Shown: in pieces, positions 39,686 through 50,573 of the stretch | How the letters are laid out: each line of letters starts with the position of its first letter | Position numbering within the stretch: position 1 is the stretch's first letter | DNA from: Phymatolithon calcareum | Taxonomy: Eukaryota > Rhodophyta > Florideophyceae > Hapalidiales | Assembly (NCBI GenBank): GCA_977006965.1 | Contig: OZ345385.1 | Span: 434,001-498,000 of the forward strand | Direction of reading: 5' to 3' | Length of the DNA: 64,000 nt | Program-made: the position numbers and the translations under genes | Notes under the pieces: model-generated | What the model was told of the DNA's origin: nothing | The model's input: the letters and a program-made list of their open reading frames with translations, nothing else | The model's database searches: none

Positions 39686-40028
39686 AAACAAATCAAAGCA
39701 TTGGAAAAAATAATTGCTATTGTAATTATTTAAATTATTGTTCCAATAATTTATTCCTGAGTCTCGATTATTTATTGTATTTATTGAGATCGTCGTGGTT
39801 GCGACAATTATTGTATCGGACTCCTCATTTTTTCGATCCGGTTATTCTATCGCGACAGAAAGTAGCAAGAAGGATCTAATAATTCGGGGAATAACCAGTT
39901 ATTTATACCTCACTGAACTTGAATACAATAATTTATTGCTTCTGCGTTCAACAATAAATTATTTATTCTCGACACTTTTCGAGAAAAGAATAAAAATAAA
40001 TAAATAATTCCAATGCTTTGAAACAAAT
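39686..40028. mobile_element. hAT-like MITE, 327 bp, with 8-bp duplication
   Basis: The 8-bp repeat AAACAAAT flanks the element at 39686-39693 and 40021-40028. The ends are inverted repeats: CAAAGCATTGGAA at 39694-39706 against the complement of TTCCAATGCTTTG at 40008-40020. The interior is very AT-rich and non-coding. An 8-bp duplication plus short TIRs is the hAT pattern. Confidence 0.85.
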
Positions 40029-40189
40029 CCCATGTTTCCCCCATTCCGGGGAAACAAACTTGCTTTTCTGTTTTGTTGAAGTTTTTAGGCACTTTTCTCG
40101 GGAAAAACAAATATAAGTTTCGTTTCGGTTCTCCGCTTTCACCAGCTTACAACACGAAAACGGGACGATTCAGTGGACAAGCAGTATGT

Positions 40190-40345
40190 GGACCACTTTT
40201 TTGTGACAAAGCTGCGCGTGAGGCTCGGTGTGGGTCCTCGGGGACACAATTTCCCCTCGGGCTTCACCCTCTGGTCTAATTGTGCCCCCTCGGGCCTTAC
40301 ACCTCTCCTCCCTTACATCATTAGTTTCCCTCAAAAGTAGTCCAC
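40190..40345. repeat. Imperfect foldback sequence
   Basis: TGTGGACCACTTTT at the left and the complement of AAAAGTAGTCCACA at the right are inverted. Inside, GTGTGGGTCCTCGGGGACAC pairs with a CCCTCGGGCCTTACAC region. It looks like a foldback/MITE remnant without a clear duplication. Confidence 0.4.
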
Positions 40346-40995
40346 ATCTCGTACTTGTGGTGAGATGTCAGTTTGAAGCTTGAAGAGAGCACTATTCATC
40401 ACATTGCACTCAGCAAAAAACACGGCGAATCTTCAGTATTCTGGAAATACTATATATAGTATAGTTTAGCAGATACAATACATTGTACCAGATGATCTTA
40501 TTTCAACACTTTAGTAAAAGTAGTAAATGTGACAAAATTCTGTTAGACATGATTCACTCAATGTTGAATGGTTGAAAGCTCTTATGCTACATACCAATCA
40601 CAAGCACAAGCAGCATTAGAATGGGGAAGTGGGTCCTTAAGACCTCATGAATTGAGTATTGGCATTCGTGCACGAAACATGAAGTACAGTTTACTGGGAT
40701 GATACCCTAGGGTGGAAATTCAAAAGCAATGAAAAATGAAGCCCGAATCATGCGGTTGCGAACGAAGCACAGGTGCATATCAATGTTGCGTTCAGGTAGA
40801 AATAGTGCGTGCCCTTGTGATCTTTTGCTGACCAATTTTCTTAACACTGACATATCCCTTTTTTGGATTGGCGGCAATCAACAGCTTATGCATAATACAA
40901 CCAGCTCAGCTTTCCTTCTCTCATTCTGCAGGCTACAACTATAGAGATGGTCGACTAATTTACTGCCCTTCGCAGGCGACAGGCAGTACCGTAAG
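40346..40995. other. No supported gene
   Basis: AT-rich, short frames only. It is the 3' flank of the coiled-coil gene on the minus strand. Confidence 0.4.
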
Positions 40996-40997
40996 CA

Positions 40998-41375
40998 TTA
41001 GCTTGGCACCTCCGTCTGCCAAAGAACTTTAATGTCCTCGAGAGCTTCGCGAAGCGTCTGTTTGTGTTCTTCGCCGAGCTCGTTTATAGTGCAGCGCAAA
41101 ATGGCGACAAAGAAATCCCATTTGCTTCTATGCATCCTAAACTTTTTCTCATGAACCTGCCTCTCCTCCTGCAATGTGCTCTCCTTGTCTACTAGCTGCC
41201 CCTCCAGCAAATCAACTTGCTGCTGCTTGGCCTGCAAGGCGATGCGCGATTCGTGCAGCTGCTTGAACACAAAGTGTATCTCTTGTTTTGCATTCGGATT
41301 GTCTCGTGTGAGTTGACTGAGCACGAGCTCCGTCTCTTCAGCCTGCGTTTGAGGTGCCCCACGGGAAGCCGACAT
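40998..41375 (-). CDS. Small coiled-coil protein, unknown
   Basis: The ATG at 41375 opens 125 codons to TAG at 40998-41000. The protein is helical with a heptad-rich middle (QLHESRIALQAKQQQVDLLE, QLVDKESTLQEERQVHEKKF) and a C-terminal helix EHKQTLREALEDIKVLW. No signal peptide or membrane segment. It is divergently arranged with 41627, 251 bp between the two ATGs, which suggests a shared promoter region. Function not recognisable; coiled coils usually mediate dimerisation. Confidence 0.5.
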   Translation of the reverse strand: MSASRGAPQTQAEETELVLSQLTRDNPNAKQEIHFVFKQLHESRIALQAKQQQVDLLEGQLVDKESTLQEERQVHEKKFRMHRSKWDFFVAILRCTINELGEEHKQTLREALEDIKVLWQTEVPS

Positions 41376-41626
41376 CACGGGCTCCGGTGAGCGAGAACAG
41401 CGAATGCAGCGGTGCGCTTTTTTCCGCCTGGTGCACCGTATCGAAACGAAGACTGCAGGGTCTTACAGATGGCAGGCAGTGCGAAACGTGATTTCGACGA
41501 GTTTTCCGGACCTGTCTTGCGTTTCGCACAGCCAGCTATGACATGCACGAAAATCTAACCAGTTTTCGTGAGTGACCATCACATCAGCTTCTAGCCCACA
41601 CGACTGCAGCTCCCACGACCTGCACG
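41376..41626. promoter_or_regulatory. Presumed bidirectional promoter
   Basis: The 251 bp between two divergent ATGs. I see no clear TATA box. Inferred from gene arrangement only. Confidence 0.3.
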
Positions 41627-42543
41627 ATGACGCTTCTCGATGGCATGGCAGACAAATTAAGATCAGAACTGGACAGCGGCATCGTTGACAGAGAGTTTTT
41701 AGAACGAATTGAAAGCACAACTCGTGATAATCTGCGCACAATTCAAAAAACTCGCACAGTCCCTAACGCTGGAGAAAACAAGATATATGTAGTCGTCGCT
41801 CTCGTCCGCATGTACAGTAAGTTGGACTTGACCCCTAGCGGGCGAACGCGCGCCTTTCTCAAAGATCTCGCCGCTGTCACCAAGAGCTCCGACAAGGCGC
41901 CCGTGAAAAAGACTTCACAACCGTCTCCTTCTACGATGCCGACCTCGTCGGAGCTTGATGCCGCTGGGAATCCGGACCCAGTGTTCTCTTCCTCCTTCTA
42001 GCCAGCCGCTGCTGCACAGCATTCTGCACTGCCGACTTCGCCGGAGCCGAAGGATACCGTGACACCGGTCCCGTCATCTCTTCCTCGGCCTCGCCAGCCG
42101 CTTTTGCACTGCCTCCTTTCGCTGTGGCGCCGGTCTCCACCACTCCGGCCACAGAGTTCCTTGCCCACAGTACTGATGTCAACCGCACAGTCAGCAACAG
42201 AAGCAAACTAGTTGTCGATTCAGACGACACTGCTGAGCTCTACCGCCTTGCGATGCAACCCGACCAATCAATGCCTAGACGCCCCCTCCCACTCCCGGCT
42301 GTAGGCTCCGGGGATTCGGCGTCTGTCCCTGCTGCCTTCCGCTCTGCGGACTTCGCCCGTCCTGTGACCGCGTCAAGGCACGACTCCGCGTCGACGTCGG
42401 TCGATCCGCAGAGCAATGCATTGGAGGGAAGCGGCTCTACTGTCGGCGTCAGCGAAGCCATTCCAAACGTAGAGGACACGGCTGAGCTCTACCGCCTGGC
42501 TATTGGACTTGCTAGGCCACTCAACCGCCTCAAGGAACAGTGA
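41627..42543 (+). pseudogene. Helical-N/Ala-Pro-Ser-rich-C protein, broken
   Basis: The ATG at 41627 opens an N-terminal helical region (MADKLRSELDSGIVDREFLE, KIYVVVALVRMYSKLDLTP) of about 90 residues. A Pro/Ser/Ala-rich region follows, with an imperfect 85-bp DNA tandem repeat around 41930-42120, and TAG at 41999-42001. Coding character then continues in another frame to 42543, where DTAELYRLAMQPD and DTAELYRLAIGLA form a repeated motif about 90 residues apart. So a stop and a frameshift break what was probably one protein of about 300 residues. The family is not recognised. Confidence 0.4.
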
Positions 42544-42834
42544 TTTATATTAGTATTTTTCTCTCCGCCGCCCTCCATTTCCATTGAACTGTCAATCAGA
42601 CCCTGGATTATAGTGCAGTCAGTCCACAAAATTAATCAATACACTAAAGTAGGGGATGATATATTTCTTTCCTTTAACTAAGAGACTTGGTTACCCTCCT
42701 CGTAAAGGTTAGCATGCTTTGCAGTTCTCATCAGATGTCTCGTTCTTCCTCAATTCCTACTATAGGTGTCAGAGTCAAAAATTCAACAGAAGGGTATCTG
42801 TCTATGATATACAGATCTGCAGTACTTTTTTTTG

Positions 42835-43140
42835 ACAAGTTTATTTTGTTAAAGCCAACAGTCATTAAAATATGCTCGCAAGGCTTCTGCAGGCGCTACC
42901 CACAATAGGGCGGCTCTTCTGAACCCCTACTATGTACTCGATTGTTTTTGAGAAGTCTTGCGAAACGTTTCCGAAGCGTCGCTTCTTCTTTCAGTGCACT
43001 CCTTTTTCATTCTGCGCACTCTCGATGATGTTTTTTCTGAAGAGCAAAGGTCATCTTGTGCCTTCTCGGCTGCCGCTCTGTCTTCTTCTTTGAGTTCATA
43101 GACTAATATTTTGCGCTTGTCGTCAGGCATCGGCACCCAG
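42835..43140 (-). mobile_element. LINE group C 3' end, degraded
   Basis: On the minus strand it reads ILVYELKEEDRAAAEKAQDD, like the YELKAEDRSVTENALDEL of the copy at 45400, followed by a worn C tail (complement of AAAGCCAACAGTC and CGCAAGGCTTCTG). Confidence 0.6.
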
Positions 43141-43149
43141 CTCTGCCGC

Positions 43150-43773
43150 TCGCTTGTAAAGCGCGTTCTGAACCGTCATCCTCTTCGCGCGTTGCGCTGA
43201 CCACCTCGAAGCGCTAGCCGCCGAGCTCCCCGCCGCGCAACCATCCAAGCCCACGTTCTACTGGCCAATCTGATGAAGCCCGAAGCCGCATAGCAAATCG
43301 CTGCCGCGGCTGCCGACAACGACGCCCGTCTCCTTATAAAGAACGGCGGCGCGTAGATGCTGGGCGCTTACTTGAACTCTTCGCACGAAGACATCGAGCA
43401 TCTCATCGCGATGAACCTCACGGCCGTGGTCGTATTGCCGCGTATCATTGGACCGTGGCCCGCAAAGCGAAGGCGCGGCGAGATGATTTTCGTGAGCTCT
43501 TTGCCGGCGAGGAGGCATCCTTATTTCGCGTTGTATGCGGCGTCGTAGTCGTTTGTGACTACACTGGCCGTGTCAGTGCAGTATGAATTATGCGCGTACG
43601 AGGTGGAGGTGCTGGCGTTTGAGCCAGGGTTTGTGGAAAGTGAGTTGGTGCAGGGGGGAAGGAAACGTTTTGTGCAGGGAATAATACGCCGGGATGTCAT
43701 GCGAACGGAGCAGGCTGTAGAGTACTGTCTTGCAGCGTTTGGGAAGGAATATGTACGTACGTCGGATGGATGA
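43150..43773 (+). pseudogene. Short-chain dehydrogenase (SDR) pseudogene
   Basis: Reading across stops gives NDARLLIKNGGA (the NNAG-like motif), stop, GAYLNSSHEDIEHLIAMNLT (conserved N), RRRGEMIFVSSLPARRHPYF (catalytic S), then YAAS followed by TAG exactly where the catalytic Lys of YxASK belongs. It resumes in frame with SFVTTLAVSVQYELCAYEVE and VLAFEPGFVESELVQGG. This is the classical SDR order, closest in feel to the 17-beta-hydroxysteroid/3-ketoacyl reductases, which reduce keto groups with NAD(P)H at the ER. The N-terminal Rossmann glycine motif is not visible. At least three stops; dead. Confidence 0.75.
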
Positions 43774-45380
43774 ATAGATTGTATAAGTTTATGGGCGACT
43801 TTCTGCCGAATTGGAACAATTCTCAGAGCACTGACGATTTCATGCGAAAGGCATTGACGGCTAAAAGAGTATTGTTGGCATTCTAAATGCATGGCGGCCT
43901 GTCGGGATGCTTTCGAAGGTTGGGATTGCGGCATCATACTATCTTGGAGAGGAAATGGACTCCCCTGATTGTTCTGCAGTCCACGGGTTGACGGAGAGGT
44001 TCTTTTTGTTCCATTGAATCGAATCCAAGGGATGTGAGATGAGTGGTATCGGATAACTGTGCGACATGATTTCGATCAAAGGTCATATAAAATGCCCTGT
44101 GAAAGGCGACAAGGTAGAATTAGTTTCTGTATTATGTCTAGCGGTCTCCGAAGTGTACACTCACGATAAGGTAAACGGATGATAAAGACTTTCTGCAGGT
44201 TCGCGTCATCATAGTAGGAGATTGTATCCAGTGCCTCAGCAAAGAGAGGCGAAGGAAGCGAAGTTCCAGATTGCGAATTCTACGGCGGTAACTTGACTTA
44301 GTGTCTTTAATACTGCTCCAATGGTGAGGGAATAGGATGGGCTACACGAACAATATAGCTGTCTCAACCAATGGATATACTCACTTATGTGCGAGAGCAC
44401 AAGACGAGCGAGAAATGAGAGATGACACTTGGTTGACGCGGAATTGATTACACGCAAGAGTGGCGCTCGGTCAGGCACCTATTAATATAATTATTCATCT
44501 CTTGCGTCGACTCTTTTGAGTGGTAGATTAATCAATTCGTACAACTATACAGTGCAAGCCGAGGATGTGGTGCTGGCCAGCATATAAGACTCGAATGTTT
44601 TGGTTTTAGAAGGTACAGCAAGGATTTGACCGACCTCTATTTGCCTTTTTCTCCGAATGTCTCTCCTTTAACCACTATTCTTGGTCGTTTCTGTCGTCTA
44701 CACCAACGTCTTTAGTGTATCTGTACTTTATTATGTGGAGTTTTAGGAAGCTTTGCTTAGAAATCCATTTTTTCTTTGCTGCTAGCAATGTCAAGGAACT
44801 CATTTCAAGGAATGCTCAAGTTGAAAACATCAAGGATCATGTGCAAAATACATATTCCAGGGCGGAACTCTGTAGGAGAGGATGAAATTAGCAGGTTTAA
44901 ACAGGCATGATGTGACCAAAGCCAATACATCGATTGGTGGAGAAACATGCAAAATATCAATCTCTAATCCAGCACAGGATGATGATGACTGCTTTATTCC
45001 CCTAAGTGTCTAGCACGTCTAGAAGGCTTCATTTGATTCCACTTGGTGCGGTCGGAAGCGCTTTCTATGACAGATTAGAGATCTTGGTTTGGTATTTCAG
45101 CTCTGGATGGAGAAGCATTTTGCTCAAAAAGCTTCTTCGGAGGGACAACGTCTCCAAATAATGTGATCCTCCGAAAGAATGTCCAAGTCGCACCTCATCG
45201 TAACACAATGTCAAAAAGAAGATTTAACTAGTTGGAATAGCGGGAACACGAGCAGGGAACCCACAAGAACACCACATAGAGGACCGTCCACTTTTGGGCA
45301 GCTTCAGTCATTTGCTTGGTGTTTTGCACGAGTCCCGACCATGTGCTCGTCTGTTGAGGACTCTTGCTAAATGTTTCATT
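43774..45380. other. No supported gene, 1.6 kb
   Basis: Short frames only on both strands. No repeat tail or domain recognised. Confidence 0.4.
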
Positions 45381-45384
45381 AGAT

Positions 45385-45890
45385 TGGCGTGCTGCTATCA
45401 GAATAGGCCTCTTTCATGCTCTATACACTCGATGAGGTTTTTGCTGAAGAGCAAAAGTTCATCTAGTGCGTTCTCAGTTACCGATCTGTCTTCTGCTTTT
45501 AGTTCATAGACCTGCAAGTTTCGCTCTAGAGTCTCCATGTGTTGTCTGACTTTATATCCGAATCTATCCGCCATCAGTGCTGTAGACACTTGCGGAAATC
45601 TTCCACGGGCGTACTGAACCGCCAGTAGTCTCTGTTTCAGTTTTGGAAGTTTAAGTATTGCTGGAAGCTCTCTTATACTTTCGTAGGGGAATTTCCTCTT
45701 CCACTTCGATTTATGGCTCTCCTTCCTTTTTCAGGAATGCTGATTGAAGTGCTTCTGAAGACTGGTTCGCTACTATGTGCTTCATCGCTTCATGAAACGG
45801 TTCTCTGGTTTCCATTGCAGCGATATTACTTGCGGCCTGGAGCTCTTCTTCGCTTAATCTCCTTGGCGGTTCCTATGGCAGATGTGTTTT
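45385..45890 (-). mobile_element. LINE group C C-terminal coding fragment
   Basis: Minus-strand peptides in order: ETREPFHEAMKHIVANQSSE, RELPAILKLPKLKQRLLAVQ, YARGRFPQVSTALMADRFGY, RQHMETLERNLQVYELKAED, ALDELLLFSKNLIECIEHER and TAG at 45398-45400. This is the best view of the C version of the LINE C-terminus. The usual 3' tail is missing. Confidence 0.75.
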
Positions 45891-46656
45891 TTCTGCATGA
45901 CCAGCATAATTTTGTTCCTACCGCCGAACGACGCGCGTTTAAGGTAGTAAAAGGGGTATACTGTACCCTCTTCACCAAGAACAAAGGGCCGCCTTTCCGA
46001 ATCTGGTGCTAAAACACTCTTCCACATTCTTTTATAAACTTTTCTGAGCTTTTAAGTCCGCCCTCAATTGAAGATGTTCATGACATAGACACTAGGTTTT
46101 AGAACTATGAGACCATGTCATACCTCGAAAGAAAACCCATCCCAATTATGATACCATACAGTACAGTAGAGCTCGCTGGAGCGTTCAAATCACCGTCCTC
46201 TCCACCGCTCGCCAGTCCGCCTCATCATCTGCCGATCTTCCGCTCCGTCACACCTCACCGCAGCACTGTTTTTCATCTCGCACACTCCGTGGACCTGCAA
46301 CAACCGACATCTCACTCCCAATAGCGCTCTGTCGTATGTGCGTCATCTCTCCCGCAGCTAGACGACTCACGCAAGAGAGGCGCAACAACCCTGCATTGAA
46401 GCTTCGCGTACCAGTTCGAGACTGCATTGAGCTCGCGAAAACCTTCCAGGTGCTCCTGGGGGAGCTCCATCGCACGTGAATGTTCTGAATCGTCCAACCG
46501 TCTGAGCTGCCCACCGAGTTATTCCGTTACCACACCACAGCAGTTATCGAAAACCACCACCTCTACCTCACGCCCGGTGGCACTCTATCCCACTATCTCA
46601 CCGCTCTCTCGTTACTCGTCGAGAAATCAGGGCTCTAATTGTTTTTCCTGGACGTC
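45891..46656. promoter_or_regulatory. 5' flank of the large orphan gene
   Basis: It contains a TACAGTACAGTA motif (46147-46158) and CT-rich sequence. A minus frame at 46312-46497 (PQEHLEGFRELNAVSNWYAK) is mildly protein-like but not assigned. Confidence 0.3.
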
Positions 46657-48258
46657 ATGAGTTTGATTACCGAGGAAGCCGCTGAGATTTTGGCTGTATC
46701 TCGATACAGCGAGAGTGCATTTTTGCGCCAGAATACACCCGACTTAGTGTGCACTCGAATATCTGGTGGGCATGATGACGATAATTCCGTAATCTCCGTT
46801 GAAATGGACGATGATTTTACTCCGAAGGTTAATGTTGATGAAAGCGACGGAGCCCTGGTACTTATGTTGTGTTTAGGGCATTCCGAAAGAGAGCGCATCC
46901 CCATATGGAGTACATCGGACATACCTCGTGATGACATCGTTTACACCGCAAGCGGTGATCGGGAGCCTTCCGTCCAGACTATGCAAGTTTACATGGCAAT
47001 AACTTCCGTACTGGATGTGAATCGAATGACCCTTGACGGTCCTTACGATTGTTCTAAAGCATACACCGGAGTGCAGGCAGGAGTACCATTCGTAAATGCC
47101 GATGTTCTCTTTCCTTATGTTTGTCATGCGGAATCCAAATTACGTGGCGAGATCATGTGGGAGAAAACAATTTCAGGTAATCGAACCGTCCGCATTGCGA
47201 ATGGCACACTGAATGGTGCCCTTGTCGGCCGCCGATACCTTGGTGAAGTAATTTATCTTGGCGGACCGGAGCATAGTATGCCATCTTCGATGATCGAGGT
47301 CCCGGCATCGGAAGAAATAAGGATTAACACAAAGATTGTAATGTACCGCCCCCTTGCGAGGAAGGCTGGCCCCGGTGATGTGGACTCGTGGGAGTGGACA
47401 GTCTCTTCTCCATTCTCAAGGACGTATTCATGCGTAAAGCGTGGGATAAACATTGGTTTTTGCAAGTTTAAAACTGGTGCATTTGGATATTGGGGGACAT
47501 GGCGCCAGCCTGAGACCGGAAGGCAATTATCCACTCTCCCACTAGATTTTGTTCCCGGTGACTTGTTTCTAGAAAGTCTCGGTCTAGATTGCCAGGGCCG
47601 CGATGACCCGGAGAACGTTTATGAGGGAGCATGGATCATGCGAGGAGATCACTTAGAAGAAATTGTCGATGAGAGCTCCTTTCCAGAGGGTGTTCTAGAC
47701 CGTTTACGAGGAGGATTTTTCCATAATGAACGGCCTGATTTCTCACTGAACTACCAACACATTCATTCAAGGCTGGGACAGGCTTTGCGACGCTTGAAAC
47801 AACTACGCCAGTCAAATTGTCTGCCCTCTGGGTTCAAAAGTTCCTTGGCACACCCAAGCGATGACATCTATGACTGCAGTCTGCAGTCGGTGGCCAAATT
47901 TACCGATCTTTCTGTGGGAGTGTTGGCATCATTTATCGCTACATATGGCTCGTCTTTCCGTTTCTTTCGCGGCGATGTTATTTACGCCGGACGTGATATG
48001 AAAGGACCTTTCAATATCGTCAAGCCAACTCCAGTCGGCAGCTGGATACATGGCCGACTTACAGACACAGGAACTGGGCTACTGTTTCACGAAGCGAGTC
48101 GTATATACTTCAATGTTGAAACGGTCGGAAGCACTTCGTTCTTGACAAAGAGCACGACGCCTTGTACGACACGAAAGCGATTGGTTCTGGGAAATGCCAT
48201 TTCTGGGTCCAATGAACGATTACATGCTACGTGCATTACCACTGGGAAAGTTTGTTAG
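46657..48258 (+). CDS. Large orphan protein, 3' end eroded
   Basis: The ATG at 46657 (MSLITEEAAEILAVSRYSES) gives 533 codons to TAG at 48256-48258. The TTG six codons earlier is not a likely start. No family is recognised. The sequence is globular, with aromatic/Gly-rich patches (FKTGAFGYWGTWRQPETG, FRFFRGDVIYAGRDMKGPF). From about 48130 another frame reads more naturally (DKEHDALYDTKAIGSGKCHF), then a third (MNDYMLRALPLGKFVRRTVY), then CSIGPNCLVRLASGVHLQTF and PYCGREKCRMC to about 48594. So the original protein was probably about 640 residues with a Cys-rich end, and two or three frameshifts have truncated it. A TACAGTACAGTA site lies at 46147-46158, 500 bp upstream. Confidence 0.6.
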   Translation: MSLITEEAAEILAVSRYSESAFLRQNTPDLVCTRISGGHDDDNSVISVEMDDDFTPKVNVDESDGALVLMLCLGHSERERIPIWSTSDIPRDDIVYTASGDREPSVQTMQVYMAITSVLDVNRMTLDGPYDCSKAYTGVQAGVPFVNADVLFPYVCHAESKLRGEIMWEKTISGNRTVRIANGTLNGALVGRRYLGEVIYLGGPEHSMPSSMIEVPASEEIRINTKIVMYRPLARKAGPGDVDSWEWTVSSPFSRTYSCVKRGINIGFCKFKTGAFGYWGTWRQPETGRQLSTLPLDFVPGDLFLESLGLDCQGRDDPENVYEGAWIMRGDHLEEIVDESSFPEGVLDRLRGGFFHNERPDFSLNYQHIHSRLGQALRRLKQLRQSNCLPSGFKSSLAHPSDDIYDCSLQSVAKFTDLSVGVLASFIATYGSSFRFFRGDVIYAGRDMKGPFNIVKPTPVGSWIHGRLTDTGTGLLFHEASRIYFNVETVGSTSFLTKSTTPCTTRKRLVLGNAISGSNERLHATCITTGKVC

Positions 48259-48746
48259 AAGAACGGTGTACTTGGATGATCGGATATCGGCCGACGTGCA
48301 TCAGTGTGCGAGAACAACCTGTTGCATTCCTCTCCGGCTTTCCTCCCAAAGTCCTCCTACCGTCTGAAGTAGAAAATTTTGCCAAACAGGCGCACATTGC
48401 TCTGCACAAGGTTGACCATGACGATCTGAAACGCAGTCAGAAAACATTTGGGATGGCGAAGATGACCAGACAAAGTGCTCGATTGGGCCGAACTGCCTTG
48501 TGAGGCTTGCCAGTGGCGTTCATCTGCAGACATTCCCCGCTCGTTTTGTTACTGACCGCCCTTATTGTGGACGAGAAAAGTGCCGAATGTGTATTTCCAA
48601 CACTCAAATTCTATGATAACAGTATTTGCCAAATGGTAAATGGTTTAGCGTACTCTAGAAAGGGTCCATTACCCTGGCGAAGAGGAAGCATCAAGCCCTG
48701 TTGTCCGTTGGGACGCATTCTATAATGGAAGAACATCCCGCCGCTA

Positions 48747-49232
48747 ATGGCGAGAAAATGTAAAGTAACTACGAGGGCAAATCGTGGCGTGGCGATGCGC
48801 AAACAGAAGATGACTTTCTCACATACCGCCCTGGGCGAACCAAAGAGTAAGCGGATGTCGAAGAGGCGGTGGGGGAAGACGGCGAAGATATATTTTGCGG
48901 ATGGCGGGGGCATAGAAAGGGCTGGTCGCGACAACGCCCTGGGGCCGGACGAACCGTTTGAAGTAGAGCAGGACGAAGAACAGGATGATGTCGTCGAGGA
49001 AATCGCGGATGAGGCTCATGCCGAGGACGAAGAGCTCGATGTATTCGAAGTGAATACGGCCGTTGAGCGCTCGATGAGGCAAATGATCCTCCTGAATTAC
49101 CTGAAAACGCGGATACTGGCCCAGATGGAAGGACGAGCTTCGCGGATGAAAAACCTACGGAAAATGCGGAAGAAGAAACTGCCGCGATACCCGAACCGAG
49201 AGAAACCAACACGCAAGAAAATCATACTGTGA
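48747..49232 (+). CDS. Charged 161-codon orphan, uncertain
   Basis: The ATG at 48747 opens a basic N-terminus (KSKRMSKRRWGKTAK), an acidic middle (EVEQDEEQDDVVEEIADEAH) and a basic C-terminus (MKNLRKMRKKKLPRYPNREK), to TGA at 49230-49232. Such an alternation is common in nucleolar or chromatin proteins and also arises by chance in purine-rich DNA; overlapping frames on the other strand are just as long. 49233-49876 has short frames only. Confidence 0.35.
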   Translation: MARKCKVTTRANRGVAMRKQKMTFSHTALGEPKSKRMSKRRWGKTAKIYFADGGGIERAGRDNALGPDEPFEVEQDEEQDDVVEEIADEAHAEDEELDVFEVNTAVERSMRQMILLNYLKTRILAQMEGRASRMKNLRKMRKKKLPRYPNREKPTRKKIIL

Positions 49233-49876
49233 TCGATGAAGCAAATAGAAACCATTGATGCAGAAGTCGTGGCTCTATCATGGTCATCAGAGGAAGGGCC
49301 AAGAAGCGGACAAACAAAGACTTTTTGATTGTGAATATTTATACAACTGGCATGTAGGAGATGAGGACTATGCGGAGACAGCCTCTTGTGCGCTGGAAAG
49401 GTGGAGCGAATATCGGGAGAGGGGACTATGCATCACCGCATCTGCGAAACTTCGGAAGATGGGACCCCCCGCAAGCGTGGCGAGGCTGTAACTACGGCAA
49501 AAGGATGCAGGTCCGAGTGTTCTCGTCTGCGCTTGCGGTTGTGCAACTTCTGGATCCTGGTCGACAATATTTCCCGGTTCGAAGTTTTCAGTCGTAGCGA
49601 AGGACTCGGCAGCCACGCTTGGAGCGGTAACGAAAACTTGGGTTTCACGGAGGCAGCTCCTCGCCTTTGCCAATGCTTGTCTCTCACAAGAATGGTGTCA
49701 TGGAAAGGAGACGTGAGCGAAGGAGGCCTTAGCGTTTCTTACTAAAATGATACACTGTGTGCCATAGACCTCGCAGAGCATCAATTGGGTTTTATCCACG
49801 CCTGCGGCAATTCAGAGCCTGGAGAGCTTCCAAGTCTGCGCAAAGCTGACTGCCGCTTGGGGGAGGAGAATGGCCC

Positions 49877-50185
49877 CAACAGCTAGTGTCTATTTTGGAG
49901 CGCGCCGCTGATGTGGCCGAAGATACCAGTGTCAAGACTTTCCATTACGCGGAATTTCACAGCCTATTAGAAGAAGTTCGCGCGATGAATGCGGCGGCAG
50001 ATGGCAATTAGAACTGGGCGCTCGTCACCTTGAAGAGCGCGCTTAGTGCTTCAAACGGGGCTGGATTAGCTCCAAAATGGCTTGTTGATCAAGCTGCATG
50101 GAGCGTCAATTGGTCAGACGAATATTCGGGTGCGCAGGGGAGACGAGTAATGGCACAAAACGCGGCGGAGATGAGATGTGGGTGA
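49877..50185 (+). pseudogene. Relic of an unknown protein
   Basis: The frame of codon 49877 reads QQLVSILERAADVAEDTSVK, TFHYAEFHSLLEEVRAMNAA, TAG at 50009, then NWALVTLKSALSASNGAGLA and NWSDEYSGAQGRRVMAQ before TGA at 50183-50185. A helical, coherent sequence on both sides of a single stop. No family recognised. 50186-50573 is AT-rich and empty. Confidence 0.35.
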
Positions 50186-50573
50186 GGCAGGAGATTGGCG
50201 CGATTACTACTGTACTGTACACAAGACGTTGTGCATTGGGCACTTGCGCTGCCGAGAACGAGAATGGGCAGATTACATAATTATGCGAAGCATTTTCCGC
50301 TGTTTATCCCTGTGCGGCATTCATGAATAGAACTACTGTAGCTATCGATATGCATTATGTAATTGGTTTCCATTCATTTTTTTGCTTTGATTTTTTTTTC
50401 AAATTTATAAATAACGATATTATCGAGATTCTGCAGCCCCCGGCGAGCACATCCATCTAAATTCTTACATGAAAACATACAATCTCGTTGCAACGTGTAA
50501 AATGCAAGTACACTGCGGCCAATGTGCTCAACTGTAAATCGGCCCCTCTCTCGGTAGCCGCATTCTCACCGCC

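Noticed and set aside
40190-40345. Complete MITE
   Set aside because: Foldback structure is imperfect, and no target-site duplication could be found, so it is listed only as a foldback repeat.
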